Below are positions 33,769-41,236 of a stretch of 64,000 bases of DNA, one piece after another. The position numbers were made by a program, and so were the translations under genes. The stretch's first letter is position 1. Every line of letters begins with the position of its first letter. The DNA is from Streptomyces smaragdinus (GTDB taxonomy: Bacteria; Actinomycetota; Actinomycetes; Streptomycetales; Streptomycetaceae), in NCBI RefSeq assembly GCF_009604385.1, contig NZ_WEGJ01000004.1:248001-312000 (forward strand), in the 5' to 3' direction. The notes under the pieces were generated by a model. That model had not been told where the DNA came from, did not search any database, and was given only the letters and a program-made list of their open reading frames with translations.

Positions 33769-34424
33769 GCGGTGGCTCCTTCCAGAGCTGCGCCGCCCGG
33801 GGCGGGGCGGGCGGGTCGGCTCTCGATCCACCAGGCCCGAAGGCCCAGGAGGACGAGCGCGCCGTACACGATGTAGACGACGGCGGAGAAGGCCAGTCCG
33901 CTGTCGAAGGCCAGGGGGACGCCGACGACGTCCACGGCCAGCCAGGCGAACCAGAACTCCACCAGTCCGCGCGCCATCGCCACCATGGCGACGACGCTGC
34001 CGACGAATATGTAGGCGTCGGGCCAGGCGTTCCACGACAGGCTCGGGTACGCCTTGAAGAGCAGGCCGACGGCGAGCGTCCCGGCCGCGGCGGCGCCCAC
34101 CAGCCAGGCGCGTTCGGTCCAGGTCGCGAAGCGGACCCTGACCTCGCCGGACTCGCGGCGGCCGCGCTGCCACTGCAGCCAGCCCCACACGGCGACGGCG
34201 ACCACCAGGACCTGCTTGCCGACGCCGCCGGTGAGGTTGGCGTGCCAGTAGGCGGTGACCAGGATCAGACCGGAGAGCAGCTGGGCGGGCCAGGCGAGGA
34301 CCGAGCGGCGCCAGCCGAAGGCCAGGGCGCCCAGGCCCAGGACGTTGCCCAGCAGGTCCGACCAGATGATCTTCTGGTCGAAGAGGGTGACGGCCGTGGT
34401 GTCCAGCCAGTCCAGGGCACTCAT
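33765..34424 (-). CDS. PnuC-type transporter, probably for riboflavin
   Basis: A 219-residue membrane protein with about seven helices and the PnuC hallmarks [28 protein letters not shown] and [20 protein letters not shown]. PnuC itself imports nicotinamide riboside, but its position between ribE and ribBA, with 4-bp overlaps on both sides under an FMN riboswitch, points to a riboflavin carrier like PnuX of Corynebacterium. The substrate assignment is by context only. The C-terminal tail is Pro/Ala-rich. Start ATG 34424 overlaps the riboflavin synthase stop. Confidence 0.85.
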   Translation of the reverse strand: MSALDWLDTTAVTLFDQKIIWSDLLGNVLGLGALAFGWRRSVLAWPAQLLSGLILVTAYWHANLTGGVGKQVLVVAVAVWGWLQWQRGRRESGEVRVRFATWTERAWLVGAAAAGTLAVGLLFKAYPSLSWNAWPDAYIFVGSVVAMVAMARGLVEFWFAWLAVDVVGVPLAFDSGLAFSAVVYIVYGALVLLGLRAWWIESRPARPAPGGAALEGATA

Positions 34425-35044
34425 CGGGCGTCCCGGGCGGGCGCCGCGGCGGTGCCGGTCGCGCCGAGCATCCGCTCGACGTACTTGGCGATCACGTCGA
34501 TCTCCAGGTTGACCCGGTCCCCGGGCTGTTTGAAGCCGAGGGTGGTCAGGTCGAGGGTGGTGGGGATGAGGCTGACGGTGAAGTGGTCGTCGTCGGCGCC
34601 GACGACGGTGAGGCTGACGCCGTCGACGGTGATGGAGCCCTTCTCCACCACATAGCGGGCGAGCTCCGGGGGCAGCGAGACGGTGACGACCGTCCAGTTG
34701 TCGGAGGGCTCCCGGGAGACGACCGTGCCGGTGGCGTCGACGTGGCCCTGCACCAGATGGCCGCCGAGCCGGCCGCCGAGCTGCGTGGGGCGCTCGAGGT
34801 TGACGCGGGCGCCGGGCGCGAGGTCGCCGAGGCTGGAGCGCTTCAGGGTCTCCGCCATGACGTCGGCGGTGAACCAGTCGGCCTCGGTGTCGACGACCGT
34901 CAGGCAGACGCCGTTGACCGCGATGGAGTCGCCGTGGCCGGCGCCGTCGGTGACGACGGGGCCGCGGAGGGTGAAGCGGGAGGAGTCGCCGAGGTCCGCT
35001 ACGGCGACGACCTCGCCCAGTTCTTCGACGATGCCGGTGAACAC
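34421..35044 (-). CDS. ribE: Riboflavin synthase (alpha chain)
   Basis: A 207-residue enzyme dismuting two lumazine molecules to riboflavin and the diaminouracil. The two halves are repeats of the same lumazine-binding barrel: [20 protein letters not shown] with [15 protein letters not shown] in the first and [17 protein letters not shown] with [14 protein letters not shown] in the second. GTG 35044 is one base past the ribD stop, so the two genes are translationally linked. The last 20 residues form an Ala/Arg-rich tail. Called ribE here; some naming systems use ribC. Confidence 0.96.
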   Translation of the reverse strand: MFTGIVEELGEVVAVADLGDSSRFTLRGPVVTDGAGHGDSIAVNGVCLTVVDTEADWFTADVMAETLKRSSLGDLAPGARVNLERPTQLGGRLGGHLVQGHVDATGTVVSREPSDNWTVVTVSLPPELARYVVEKGSITVDGVSLTVVGADDDHFTVSLIPTTLDLTTLGFKQPGDRVNLEIDVIAKYVERMLGATGTAAAPARDAR

Positions 35045-35045
35045 G

Positions 35046-36164
35046 TCAGTTCTCCTCAGGGGCGGTGGTGACGGGGGTCAGGGGGACGGCCGTGATCCGC
35101 AGATCGGGGCCGAGGCGGGTGACGTCGGTGAGGTCCAGGCGGACGGCGTCGCCGATGGTGGCGACGCCGGCGCCGGCGAGGGCGGCGGGGCCGGCGCCGA
35201 GGAGGGCGGGGGCGAGATAGCCGACGACCTCGTCGACGAGGCCTGCGGCGAGGAACGCCCCGGCGAGGGTGGGCCCGCCCTCCAGCAGTACGGAGCGCAC
35301 ACCCCGCTCGTAGAGCTCGGCGAGCAGGGCGGTGAGGTCCAGTCCGGGTCCGTGGGCGGCGCGGGGCAGGCGCAGTACGGCGGGCAGGTGCCCGGCGTCG
35401 GCGTCCGGCGCGACGGCGATCAGCGTGGGGGCGGTGTCGTCCAGCACCCGGGCGCCGGGCTTGACCGCGGTGGCGTTGGTGTCTACGACCACCCGCAGCG
35501 GCTGCGTGACGGGGCCGTCGACGCCGCGTACGGCGAGCTGGGGGTCGTCGGCGCGGGCGGTGCCGGCGCCCGCGACCACGGCGTCGGCCTCGGCGCGCAG
35601 GCGGTGGACGTCGGCGCGGGACTCGGCGGAGGTGATCCAGCGGCTGGTGCCGTCGGCGGCGGCGCTGCGTCCGTCCAGGGTCGCGGCGTACTTCCACCGG
35701 ACGTACGGGCGGTGTGCGGCGACGGCGGTGAGCCAGGCCCGGTTGCCGGCGGCGGCCTCTTCGGCGAGCACCCCGCCCTCGACGGCAACCCCGGCGGCGG
35801 CGAGGGTGTGGGCGCCGCCGCCGGCGACGGGGTTCGGGTCGGCGACGGCGTACACGACGCGGGCGATCCCGGCGTCGATCAGCGCCCGGGCGCAGGGGCC
35901 GGTGCGGCCGGTGTGGTTGCAGGGCTCGAGGGTGACGATCGCGGTGCCGCCGCGGGCCCGGGCGCCGGCCGCCCCGAGGGCGTGGATCTCGGCGTGCGGT
36001 CCGCCCGCGCGGCGGTGGTGGCCCTCACCGGCGACCTGTCCGGCGGCGTCGAGGACGACGCAGCCGACGACGGGGTTGGGGCTGGTGTGGCCGAGGCCTT
36101 CGGCGGCGAGGGAAATCGCGCGGGCCATCGCCTGGCGGATCGCGCTCTCGCTGATGGGGGCCAC
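35046..36164 (-). CDS. ribD: Bifunctional diaminohydroxyphosphoribosylaminopyrimidine deaminase / 5-amino-6-ribosylaminouracil reductase
   Basis: A 372-residue enzyme catalysing steps two and three of riboflavin synthesis. Residues about 1-145 are the zinc deaminase: HAEIHALGAAG and LEPCNHTGRTGPCARAL carry the zinc ligands and catalytic Glu. Residues about 150-372 are the NADPH-dependent reductase (VRWKYAATLDGRSAAADGTS, RVVVDTNATAVKPGARVL, SVLLEGGPTLAGAFLAAG). GTG 36164 follows AGGAGG. It is the first gene after the FMN riboswitch; the leader between switch and start is about 130 nt. Confidence 0.97.
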   Translation of the reverse strand: MAPISESAIRQAMARAISLAAEGLGHTSPNPVVGCVVLDAAGQVAGEGHHRRAGGPHAEIHALGAAGARARGGTAIVTLEPCNHTGRTGPCARALIDAGIARVVYAVADPNPVAGGGAHTLAAAGVAVEGGVLAEEAAAGNRAWLTAVAAHRPYVRWKYAATLDGRSAAADGTSRWITSAESRADVHRLRAEADAVVAGAGTARADDPQLAVRGVDGPVTQPLRVVVDTNATAVKPGARVLDDTAPTLIAVAPDADAGHLPAVLRLPRAAHGPGLDLTALLAELYERGVRSVLLEGGPTLAGAFLAAGLVDEVVGYLAPALLGAGPAALAGAGVATIGDAVRLDLTDVTRLGPDLRITAVPLTPVTTAPEEN

Positions 36165-36296
36165 CGGGTCCTCCTGCCGCTTCGGGCAAGGACTCCGGGG
36201 CTGTCGGGAAACCGACGGTGAAGCAGAACGCCGGGAAGCGACCGGGGCACGGCCCGACGGGCCGGCGCGCGGCGCACCCGTGCATCCCGCCGCGCA

Positions 36297-36419
36297 CTGC
36301 CTCCCATCCGGACTTTAACCGTCGGTCCAGGAATTTCACCTGGTCAACCGGCCGCTGGCGGCGGACGGGTCGCGGACTGTAACCGCCGGTTCGGAATTGC
36401 ACCGACCCCGGAGTGCGCT
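36297..36419 (-). ncRNA. FMN riboswitch (RFN element) upstream of ribD
   Basis: On the minus strand the conserved blocks appear in order: CTCCGGGGTCGGTGCAATTC, CCGGCGGTTACAGTCCGCGA, GGTTGACCAGGTGAAATTCC and CCGACGGTTAAAGTCCGGAT GGGAGGCAG, matching the RFN aptamer with its six-stem junction. The closing stem pairs the beginning (about 36419-36408) with the end (about 36308-36297). It should turn down the rib-pnuC operon at high FMN, by translation or by termination in the roughly 130-nt stretch before ribD; I cannot tell which. Its presence makes the pnuC-like gene a likely flavin carrier. Confidence 0.95.
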
Positions 36420-36612
36420 TGCGTTGTCACTGGTACGGATCCAGTCTGCCACGGCCCGAGGGGGACGAATCCCCGGTGTGGGAAGTATCACGCCGGATCA
36501 CGTGTGCTCGCATCCGGTCAGAACACGGCTCGCCCCGGATCCATTCCCGGCCCCGCGTATTCACGCCCAGGGGTGATGACCCGGGGCCGCGCCGGCTGTC
36601 ATCGTGGCGGTC

Positions 36613-37260
36613 ATGACGTCAGGGGAGCTCGCCGCGTCGGTGGCGGCGCGGTTGCGCGGGATCGGCGACGCGCTGCCGCCGGGGGACGGCGCCGGGGTGT
36701 TCAACGGCGTGTATCTGCGGGTCGTCCAGGAGGCGGGCGGGGCGTATCCGGCGCTGCTGGGGGCGGCCGCGGAGCGCTGGCTGGGGGCGGTCGGGGACGC
36801 CGCGGCCGGCCGCCGTCCGCCGGCCTGCTGGCGGCCGCTGCTGGAGGCCCGCCGGCACGGCGGCGTGCGTGCGCCGCAGTTCGCGCTGGCCGGGCTCAAC
36901 GCCCACGTCGGCCACGACCTGCCGCTGGCGGTGATCGCGGACTGCGCCGCCCGGGAGCGCGAACCGGAAGCGGCGCGCGGGGACTTCGAGCGGGCGTGCG
37001 CCGTCCTGGAGCGGCTGGAGGAGCGTATCCGCGACGAGCTGACGCCGGGCCCGGAGCTGCTGGACGTGACGGACCCGCTGACGCATCTGCTCGGCGCCTG
37101 GAGCCTGGACCGGGCCCGCGAGAGCGCCTGGGCGACGGTCGCGGCCCTGTGGCCGCTGCGCGAACTGCCCGGGGTGTACGAGGAGTTCGCGCGGCGGCTC
37201 GACCAGAACACCGGCCTGGTGAGCCGGTGCCTGCTGACCCCGCTGCTGGTACCCCGTTAG
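36613..37260 (+). CDS. DUF5995 family protein
   Basis: A 215-residue cytoplasmic protein. The conserved family pattern is the Asn/His-rich LAGLNAHVGHDLPLAVIADC, with FNGVYLRVVQEA earlier and WSLDRARESAWATVAALWPL later, which matches DUF5995, a family of unknown function common in Actinobacteria. The regular His/Asp spacing could bind a metal. ATG 36613 is chosen; a GTG at 36604 gives three more residues and neither has a strong ribosome site. It lies divergent from the riboswitch operon, and its stop codon falls in the left end of palindromic element copy 2. Confidence 0.75.
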   Translation: MTSGELAASVAARLRGIGDALPPGDGAGVFNGVYLRVVQEAGGAYPALLGAAAERWLGAVGDAAAGRRPPACWRPLLEARRHGGVRAPQFALAGLNAHVGHDLPLAVIADCAAREREPEAARGDFERACAVLERLEERIRDELTPGPELLDVTDPLTHLLGAWSLDRARESAWATVAALWPLRELPGVYEEFARRLDQNTGLVSRCLLTPLLVPR

Positions 37261-37465
37261 GGCCTGTGTGGAGTTCCCCGTCGTTCGCGCGGAGCGCGGC
37301 GTTCGGTGCGTGCTCTCGGCGTGCGCCGTCCCAGGTCATGTGGCGGAGCCACCTGTCCTGGGACGGCGTGCGGCGAGATGGGGGTACCCCCTGCTCGAGC
37401 GAAGCCGAGAGCTTGGGGGAGTGCCGGGCGCCGGGGCGCAGACGGGGAACTCCACACAGGCCCTA
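37258..37465. mobile_element. Palindromic MITE-like element, copy 2, between convergent genes
   Basis: A 208-bp element, TA-GGGCCTGT ... ACAGGCCC-TA, inverted relative to copy 1 at 26730-26907. Terminal arms 37260-37281 and 37442-37463 form a perfect 22-bp inverted repeat with GT/AC where copy 1 has CC/GG. The core stem GCCGTCCCAGG (37325-37335) pairs with CCTGGGACGGC (37357-37367); copy 1 has a different but also perfectly pairing sequence there, while the loop is identical. The left TAG ends the DUF5995 gene and the right CTA ends the opposing monooxygenase gene. It is longer than copy 1 by a nested hairpin repeat. Confidence 0.75.
37374..37422. repeat. Nested G/C-rich hairpin repeat inside element copy 2
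   Basis: The block GGGGGTACCCCCTGCTCGAG then CGAAGCCGAGAGCTTGGGGG (37380-37419) is absent from copy 1. It contains GGGGGTACCCCC and CTCGAGCGAAGCCGAG pairing. I recognise very similar blocks between genes in many Streptomyces genomes, so it is probably an independent repeat family that replaced or inserted into one arm. Confidence 0.55.
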
Positions 37466-39175
37466 GTCCTCCGGCAGCTCCACCGGCGCGATCTCGTCGT
37501 ACACGTCGCCCGGTCCGGGGTTGGCCGGGTCCGTGCCGCCGCCGAGGTGGTGCATGACGCCCCAGACGGCGTTGAGCGCGGTCTGGACGGCGCCCTCGGC
37601 CCAGCCCGCCGTCCACGAGATGTCGTCGCCGGCCAGGAACAGCCCCCGCTTGCCGGCGGGCAGCCGGTCCTGCATGAAGTGCGTGAACAGCCGCCGCTGA
37701 TAGCGGTAGTGGCCGGGCAGGTTGGCCTTGAACGCGCCCATGAAGTACGGCTCGTTCTCCCACGACACCGTCACCGGGTCGCCGATGATGTGCCGCCGGA
37801 TGTCGACCTTGGGGTAGATCTCCCGCAGCGACTTCAGCATGACCTCGAGCCGCTCCCCCGCGGACAGCGGCAGCCACTTCAGGCTGTCGTCGCACCAGGT
37901 GTACGACAGGCAGATCACCGCGGACCGGTCCGGCCCGTCGTCCAGCAGATACGTACCGCGGGTCATCCGGTCGGTGAGCGTCATCGACATCACGTCCCGC
38001 CCGGTCTCCTCGTCCTTGTCCAGCCAGAACGGCCGGTCGACGGGCACGAACAGCTTGGACGACTCCATGTAGTGGGTGCGCTCGACGGCCGTCCAGTGGT
38101 CGATGGGGAGCAGCTCGTCGTCGCAGTCGATCTTCGACAGGAGCATCCAGGACTGGGCGGTGAACACGGCCGCCCGGTACGTGCGGACGGCGCCGGTGGC
38201 GTCCGTCACGGTGATGCGGTCGCCGGCGGTGCGGTGCAGCCGGGTGACCGCCGGACGCGGCGTGCCGTCCGCGTGCAGCGTGGCGAGGGAGGTGCCGGGC
38301 GCCCAGTGCACCAGCTTGCCGGGGGCGCGTTCCCACAGCCGCAGCGGCAGTTGCTGGCTGCCGCCGACGATGCCGCGGTGGTGGTCGTCGGCCTCGGTGT
38401 AGACGACGCGCAGGATCTCCAGGATGGAGTTGGGGAAGTCGGTGTCCCAGCCGCCGCTGCCGAAGCCGACCTGGCCGAAGATCTCGCGGTGCCGGAAGGA
38501 CTTGAAGGCCTCGGAGTCACAGAGGAAGCCGTAGAAGGTCTGGTTGTCGAACTTCTCGACGAGCCGGCCCCAGATCTCGCGGATGCGCCCGGCGTCGCGC
38601 TCGCGGATGGCCTGGTTCATGTCGGAGAAGTCGGCGCCCTCCTCCAGACAGGCGTTCCACGCCGCGGCCACGTCGCGGTAGACCTGCGGGAGGTCGTCGA
38701 TGGTCTCGGCGTAGTGCGACTCGCCCTTGAGGTCCACGACGGTGGAGGGGGTGTCGGGAGCGAGGGGGTTGGGGAAGGGCCTGGTCTCGAGGCCGGCCAG
38801 GTCGATGTAGTGCTGCAGCGCCGTGGAGGACGGCGGGAAGCGCATCGCGCCCATCTCGGCGGTCAGCCCGTCACCGACCCCGTCGAAGCCCACCGTGCGC
38901 AGCCGTCCGCCGATCTTGTCGGCCTCGTAGACGACGGGCTTGAGGCCCATCTTCATCAGCTCGTACGCGGCCACGATCCCGGAGAGTCCGCCGCCGATGA
39001 CGGCGATCTCGGTGCCGTGTTCGGTGGCCGGTATCCGGCCGAGTCCGGCGGGGTGGGCGAGGTGCTCGTCGTAGGCGAAGGGGAAGTCGGGACCGAACAT
39101 CGTGACCGGCCGCGCCGGGGTCTCCGCGGCCGGTTCGTCGGTGGCGTGGACGGCCGTGGGCACCGTGGACGTCAT
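37463..39175 (-). CDS. Flavin amino-acid monooxygenase, DavB-like (L-lysine 2-monooxygenase type)
   Basis: A 570-residue FAD protein of the flavin monoamine oxidase superfamily. The FAD motif is EIAVIGGGLSGIVAAYELMK and the C-terminal flavin block is GLFLAGDDISWTAGWAEGAV. The N-terminal TMFGPDFPFAYDEHLAHPAG and the C-terminal NPGPGDVYDEIAP resemble what I remember of Pseudomonas lysine 2-monooxygenase DavB, which converts L-lysine to 5-aminovaleramide; tryptophan 2-monooxygenases are the close alternative. The upstream neighbour is a DavA-like amidase, which supports an amino acid to amide to acid route. ATG 39175 follows AGAGGAGAA. The stop codon lies in the palindromic element. Confidence 0.82.
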   Translation of the reverse strand: MTSTVPTAVHATDEPAAETPARPVTMFGPDFPFAYDEHLAHPAGLGRIPATEHGTEIAVIGGGLSGIVAAYELMKMGLKPVVYEADKIGGRLRTVGFDGVGDGLTAEMGAMRFPPSSTALQHYIDLAGLETRPFPNPLAPDTPSTVVDLKGESHYAETIDDLPQVYRDVAAAWNACLEEGADFSDMNQAIRERDAGRIREIWGRLVEKFDNQTFYGFLCDSEAFKSFRHREIFGQVGFGSGGWDTDFPNSILEILRVVYTEADDHHRGIVGGSQQLPLRLWERAPGKLVHWAPGTSLATLHADGTPRPAVTRLHRTAGDRITVTDATGAVRTYRAAVFTAQSWMLLSKIDCDDELLPIDHWTAVERTHYMESSKLFVPVDRPFWLDKDEETGRDVMSMTLTDRMTRGTYLLDDGPDRSAVICLSYTWCDDSLKWLPLSAGERLEVMLKSLREIYPKVDIRRHIIGDPVTVSWENEPYFMGAFKANLPGHYRYQRRLFTHFMQDRLPAGKRGLFLAGDDISWTAGWAEGAVQTALNAVWGVMHHLGGGTDPANPGPGDVYDEIAPVELPED

Positions 39176-39249
39176 CGGCGGGTTCTCCTCTTGCGCAAGG
39201 GGTGGCGCCCCCGCGGTCGGCGGGGGAACGGTGACGAGGGGCGGGGGTG

Positions 39250-40050
39250 TCAGCCCCGGGGGTGGTAGAGCTCGGGGCGCCGGTCGGCGAGGTACGGGTT
39301 CTGCGCGCGGGAGGCGGCGAGCAGTCCTGGATCGACGTCGGCGAGGATCAGGTCGTCGCCGAGGCCGGCGCGGGCGCGTACGGTGCCGTCGGGGGCGGCC
39401 AGGCAGCTGAGTCCGGCGAAGTGGAAGCCGCCCTCGGGGCCGGCGCGGTTGGCGTAGGCGACGTAGAGCTGGTTCTCCCAGGCGCGCGCCGGGATCAGGG
39501 TGTTGGGGACGATCTCGTACGGGCGCATCAGCGCGGTGGGCGCCAGCAGCAGCTCGGTGCCGGCCAGCGCGTGGGCGCGGACGGTCTCCGGGAACTCGAC
39601 GTCGTAGCAGATCAGCAGGCCGATCCGGAGTCCCGCGAAGACGGTCTGCGCGACGAGGGTGTCCCCCGGGGTGAAGTGCTCGGTCTCGAAGTCGCCGAAG
39701 AGGTGGGTCTTGCGGTAGCCGGCGAGGGCGCGGCCGTGCGGGTCGATCAGCTGGACGGAGTTGTAGACCGCGTCGCCGGCCCGCTCGGGGTAGCCGTACG
39801 CGATGGCCAGGCCGTGTTCGGCGGCGATGGCGGCGACGGCGCGGGCGCCGGGGCCGTTCGCCGTCTCGGCGCGGGCGGCGACGTCGTCGCCCAGGGCGTA
39901 GCCGGTGAGCCACAGCTCGGGGGTGAGCAGCAGCCGTGCGCCGCCCGCGGCCGCGGTGCGGGCGGTGGCGTCGAGGGCGCGCAGGTTCGCGCGGGTGTCG
40001 CGGGGGACAGCGCCGGCGCTCTGGTGGAGCGCGATGCGCACGGGCGCCAT
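39250..40050 (-). CDS. Carbon-nitrogen hydrolase, DavA-like amidase
   Basis: A 266-residue nitrilase-superfamily enzyme. The catalytic triad is clear: Glu in LLLTPELWLTGYALG, Lys in YRKTHLFGDFETEHF and Cys in GLLICYDVEFPE. The opening VRIALHQSAGAVPRDTRANL and the strand IAYGYPERAGDAVYNSVQLI resemble 5-aminovaleramide amidohydrolase DavA, which would turn the product of the next gene into 5-aminovalerate. Other amides, such as indole-3-acetamide, are possible. ATG 40050 follows GCGAGG. It lies 74 bp before the monooxygenase and 148 bp after an Lrp regulator on the same strand. Confidence 0.85.
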   Translation of the reverse strand: MAPVRIALHQSAGAVPRDTRANLRALDATARTAAAGGARLLLTPELWLTGYALGDDVAARAETANGPGARAVAAIAAEHGLAIAYGYPERAGDAVYNSVQLIDPHGRALAGYRKTHLFGDFETEHFTPGDTLVAQTVFAGLRIGLLICYDVEFPETVRAHALAGTELLLAPTALMRPYEIVPNTLIPARAWENQLYVAYANRAGPEGGFHFAGLSCLAAPDGTVRARAGLGDDLILADVDPGLLAASRAQNPYLADRRPELYHPRG

Positions 40051-40198
40051 GGAACCTCGCAGGTGGAGCGTCGGGGGGACGTGATCGACCGTACGTCCGA
40101 CGCCGGGCGGCGGCCAAGGCCGCTCCCTTGCGTTTCAACCCTCGATCCGTTGCGTCTTTCCGGCCGTCCGCGGCGATTCGTTGCGCGGGGCTGCGTGC

Positions 40199-40654
40199 TC
40201 AGGTGGGTGAGCCCGCGCTGTAGCGCCTGAGCAGCGGGGACAGCACCAGCACCGACTTCGTCCGCTCGACGAACGACTCCCCCGCGATCTTCTCCAGCAC
40301 CCGCTCGAAGTGCCGCACGTCGGAGGCGAAGACCTGCACCACGGCGTCGGCCTCACCGGTGACCGTGGACGCGGAGGCCACCTCCGGGAAGCGCACCAGC
40401 GCGTCGTGGATGTCCTCCGGGGACGTCCGGCCCCGGCAGTAGATCTCCACGAACGCCTCCGTGGACCAGCCCAGCGCCGCCGGATCGACCTGCACCGTGA
40501 AGCCGGTGATGGCGCCGGAGTCGCGCAACCGGTCCACCCGCCGCTTCACCGCGGGCGCCGACAGACCGACCTCGGCGCCGATGTCGGCGTAGGAGCGCCG
40601 GGCGTCCTCGGCGAGGGCGCGTACGATCCGCTCATCGAGATCGTCGAGTCTCAT
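40199..40654 (-). CDS. Lrp/AsnC family regulator of the amidase-monooxygenase genes
   Basis: A 151-residue regulator: helix-turn-helix at about residues 5-60 (RSYADIGAEVGLSAPAVKRR, VDRLRDSGAITGF) and a C-terminal RAM domain (AFVEIYCRGR, VTGEADAVVQVFASD). It is first in a same-strand set Lrp-amidase-monooxygenase, so its ligand is probably the amino acid degraded there; Lrp-type activators of lysine catabolism are known in other bacteria. ATG 40654 is a clean start just after the divergent glutathione peroxidase promoter region (39-bp gap). Confidence 0.9.
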   Translation of the reverse strand: MRLDDLDERIVRALAEDARRSYADIGAEVGLSAPAVKRRVDRLRDSGAITGFTVQVDPAALGWSTEAFVEIYCRGRTSPEDIHDALVRFPEVASASTVTGEADAVVQVFASDVRHFERVLEKIAGESFVERTKSVLVLSPLLRRYSAGSPT

Positions 40655-40693
40655 ACGTGGAAGTAGAACACGGTTCGAGGAGGACGTCCGAAG

Positions 40694-41182
40694 ATGGGCA
40701 TCTACGACATTGAGCTGCACACCCTGGCCGGCGGGCCCGCGTCGCTGGCCGACTACCGGGGCACGGCGGTGCTGGCGGTCAACGTCGCGTCGAAGTGCGG
40801 TCTGACACCGCAGTACGCGGGGCTGGAGCGGCTCCAGGAGAAGTACGCCGGGCGCGGCTTCACGGTGGCGGGCTTCCCCTGCAACCAGTTCGGCGGACAG
40901 GAGCCGGGCACGGCCGAGGAGATCGCGACGTTCTGCTCCGCGACGTACGGCGTGGCCTTCCCGATGTTCGAGAAGCTGGAGGTCAACGGCCCGGGCCGGC
41001 ATGCGCTGTACGAGACGCTGACGGCGGTCCCGGACGCGGACGGGGAGGCCGGGGACATCCAGTGGAACTTCGAGAAGTTCCTGATCGCCCCGACGGGCGA
41101 GGTCGTCGGCCGCTTCCGCCCGCGCACCGAGCCGGAGGACCCGGCGCTGGTGGCGGCGCTGGAGGCCGTACTGCCGCGCTGA
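40694..41182 (+). CDS. Glutathione peroxidase family protein (thioredoxin-dependent type)
   Basis: A 162-residue thioredoxin-fold peroxidase. The peroxidatic Cys is in NVASKCGLTPQYAGL, the Gln/Asn of the active site in FPCNQFGGQEPGTAEEI (with an additional Cys) and the Trp/Asn in IQWNFEKFLIAP. The enzyme has Cys, not selenocysteine. Because Streptomyces make mycothiol rather than glutathione, the reductant is probably thioredoxin. ATG 40694 follows GAGGAGG at about 9 bp. It is divergent from the Lrp gene by 39 bp, so their promoters overlap, and it is closed by a strong hairpin. Confidence 0.93.
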   Translation: MGIYDIELHTLAGGPASLADYRGTAVLAVNVASKCGLTPQYAGLERLQEKYAGRGFTVAGFPCNQFGGQEPGTAEEIATFCSATYGVAFPMFEKLEVNGPGRHALYETLTAVPDADGEAGDIQWNFEKFLIAPTGEVVGRFRPRTEPEDPALVAALEAVLPR

Positions 41183-41193
41183 CGCGTTTTCCG

Positions 41194-41222
41194 GGGGCCG
41201 GCGGCCGTGTGCCGCCGGCCCC
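41194..41222. terminator. Bidirectional terminator after the peroxidase gene
   Basis: GGGGCCGGCGG (41194-41204) pairs perfectly with CCGCCGGCCCC (41212-41222), loop 7 nt, after TTTT at 41187-41190. It lies between the convergent peroxidase and lipoprotein genes. Confidence 0.8.
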
Positions 41223-41236
41223 GCGTCCGTCGTCTG

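Noticed and set aside
37463..40138. One large 891-codon frame joining the monooxygenase to upstream DNA
   Set aside because: The monooxygenase has a good ribosome site and start at 39175; upstream of it the frame is a shadow of the amidase gene.
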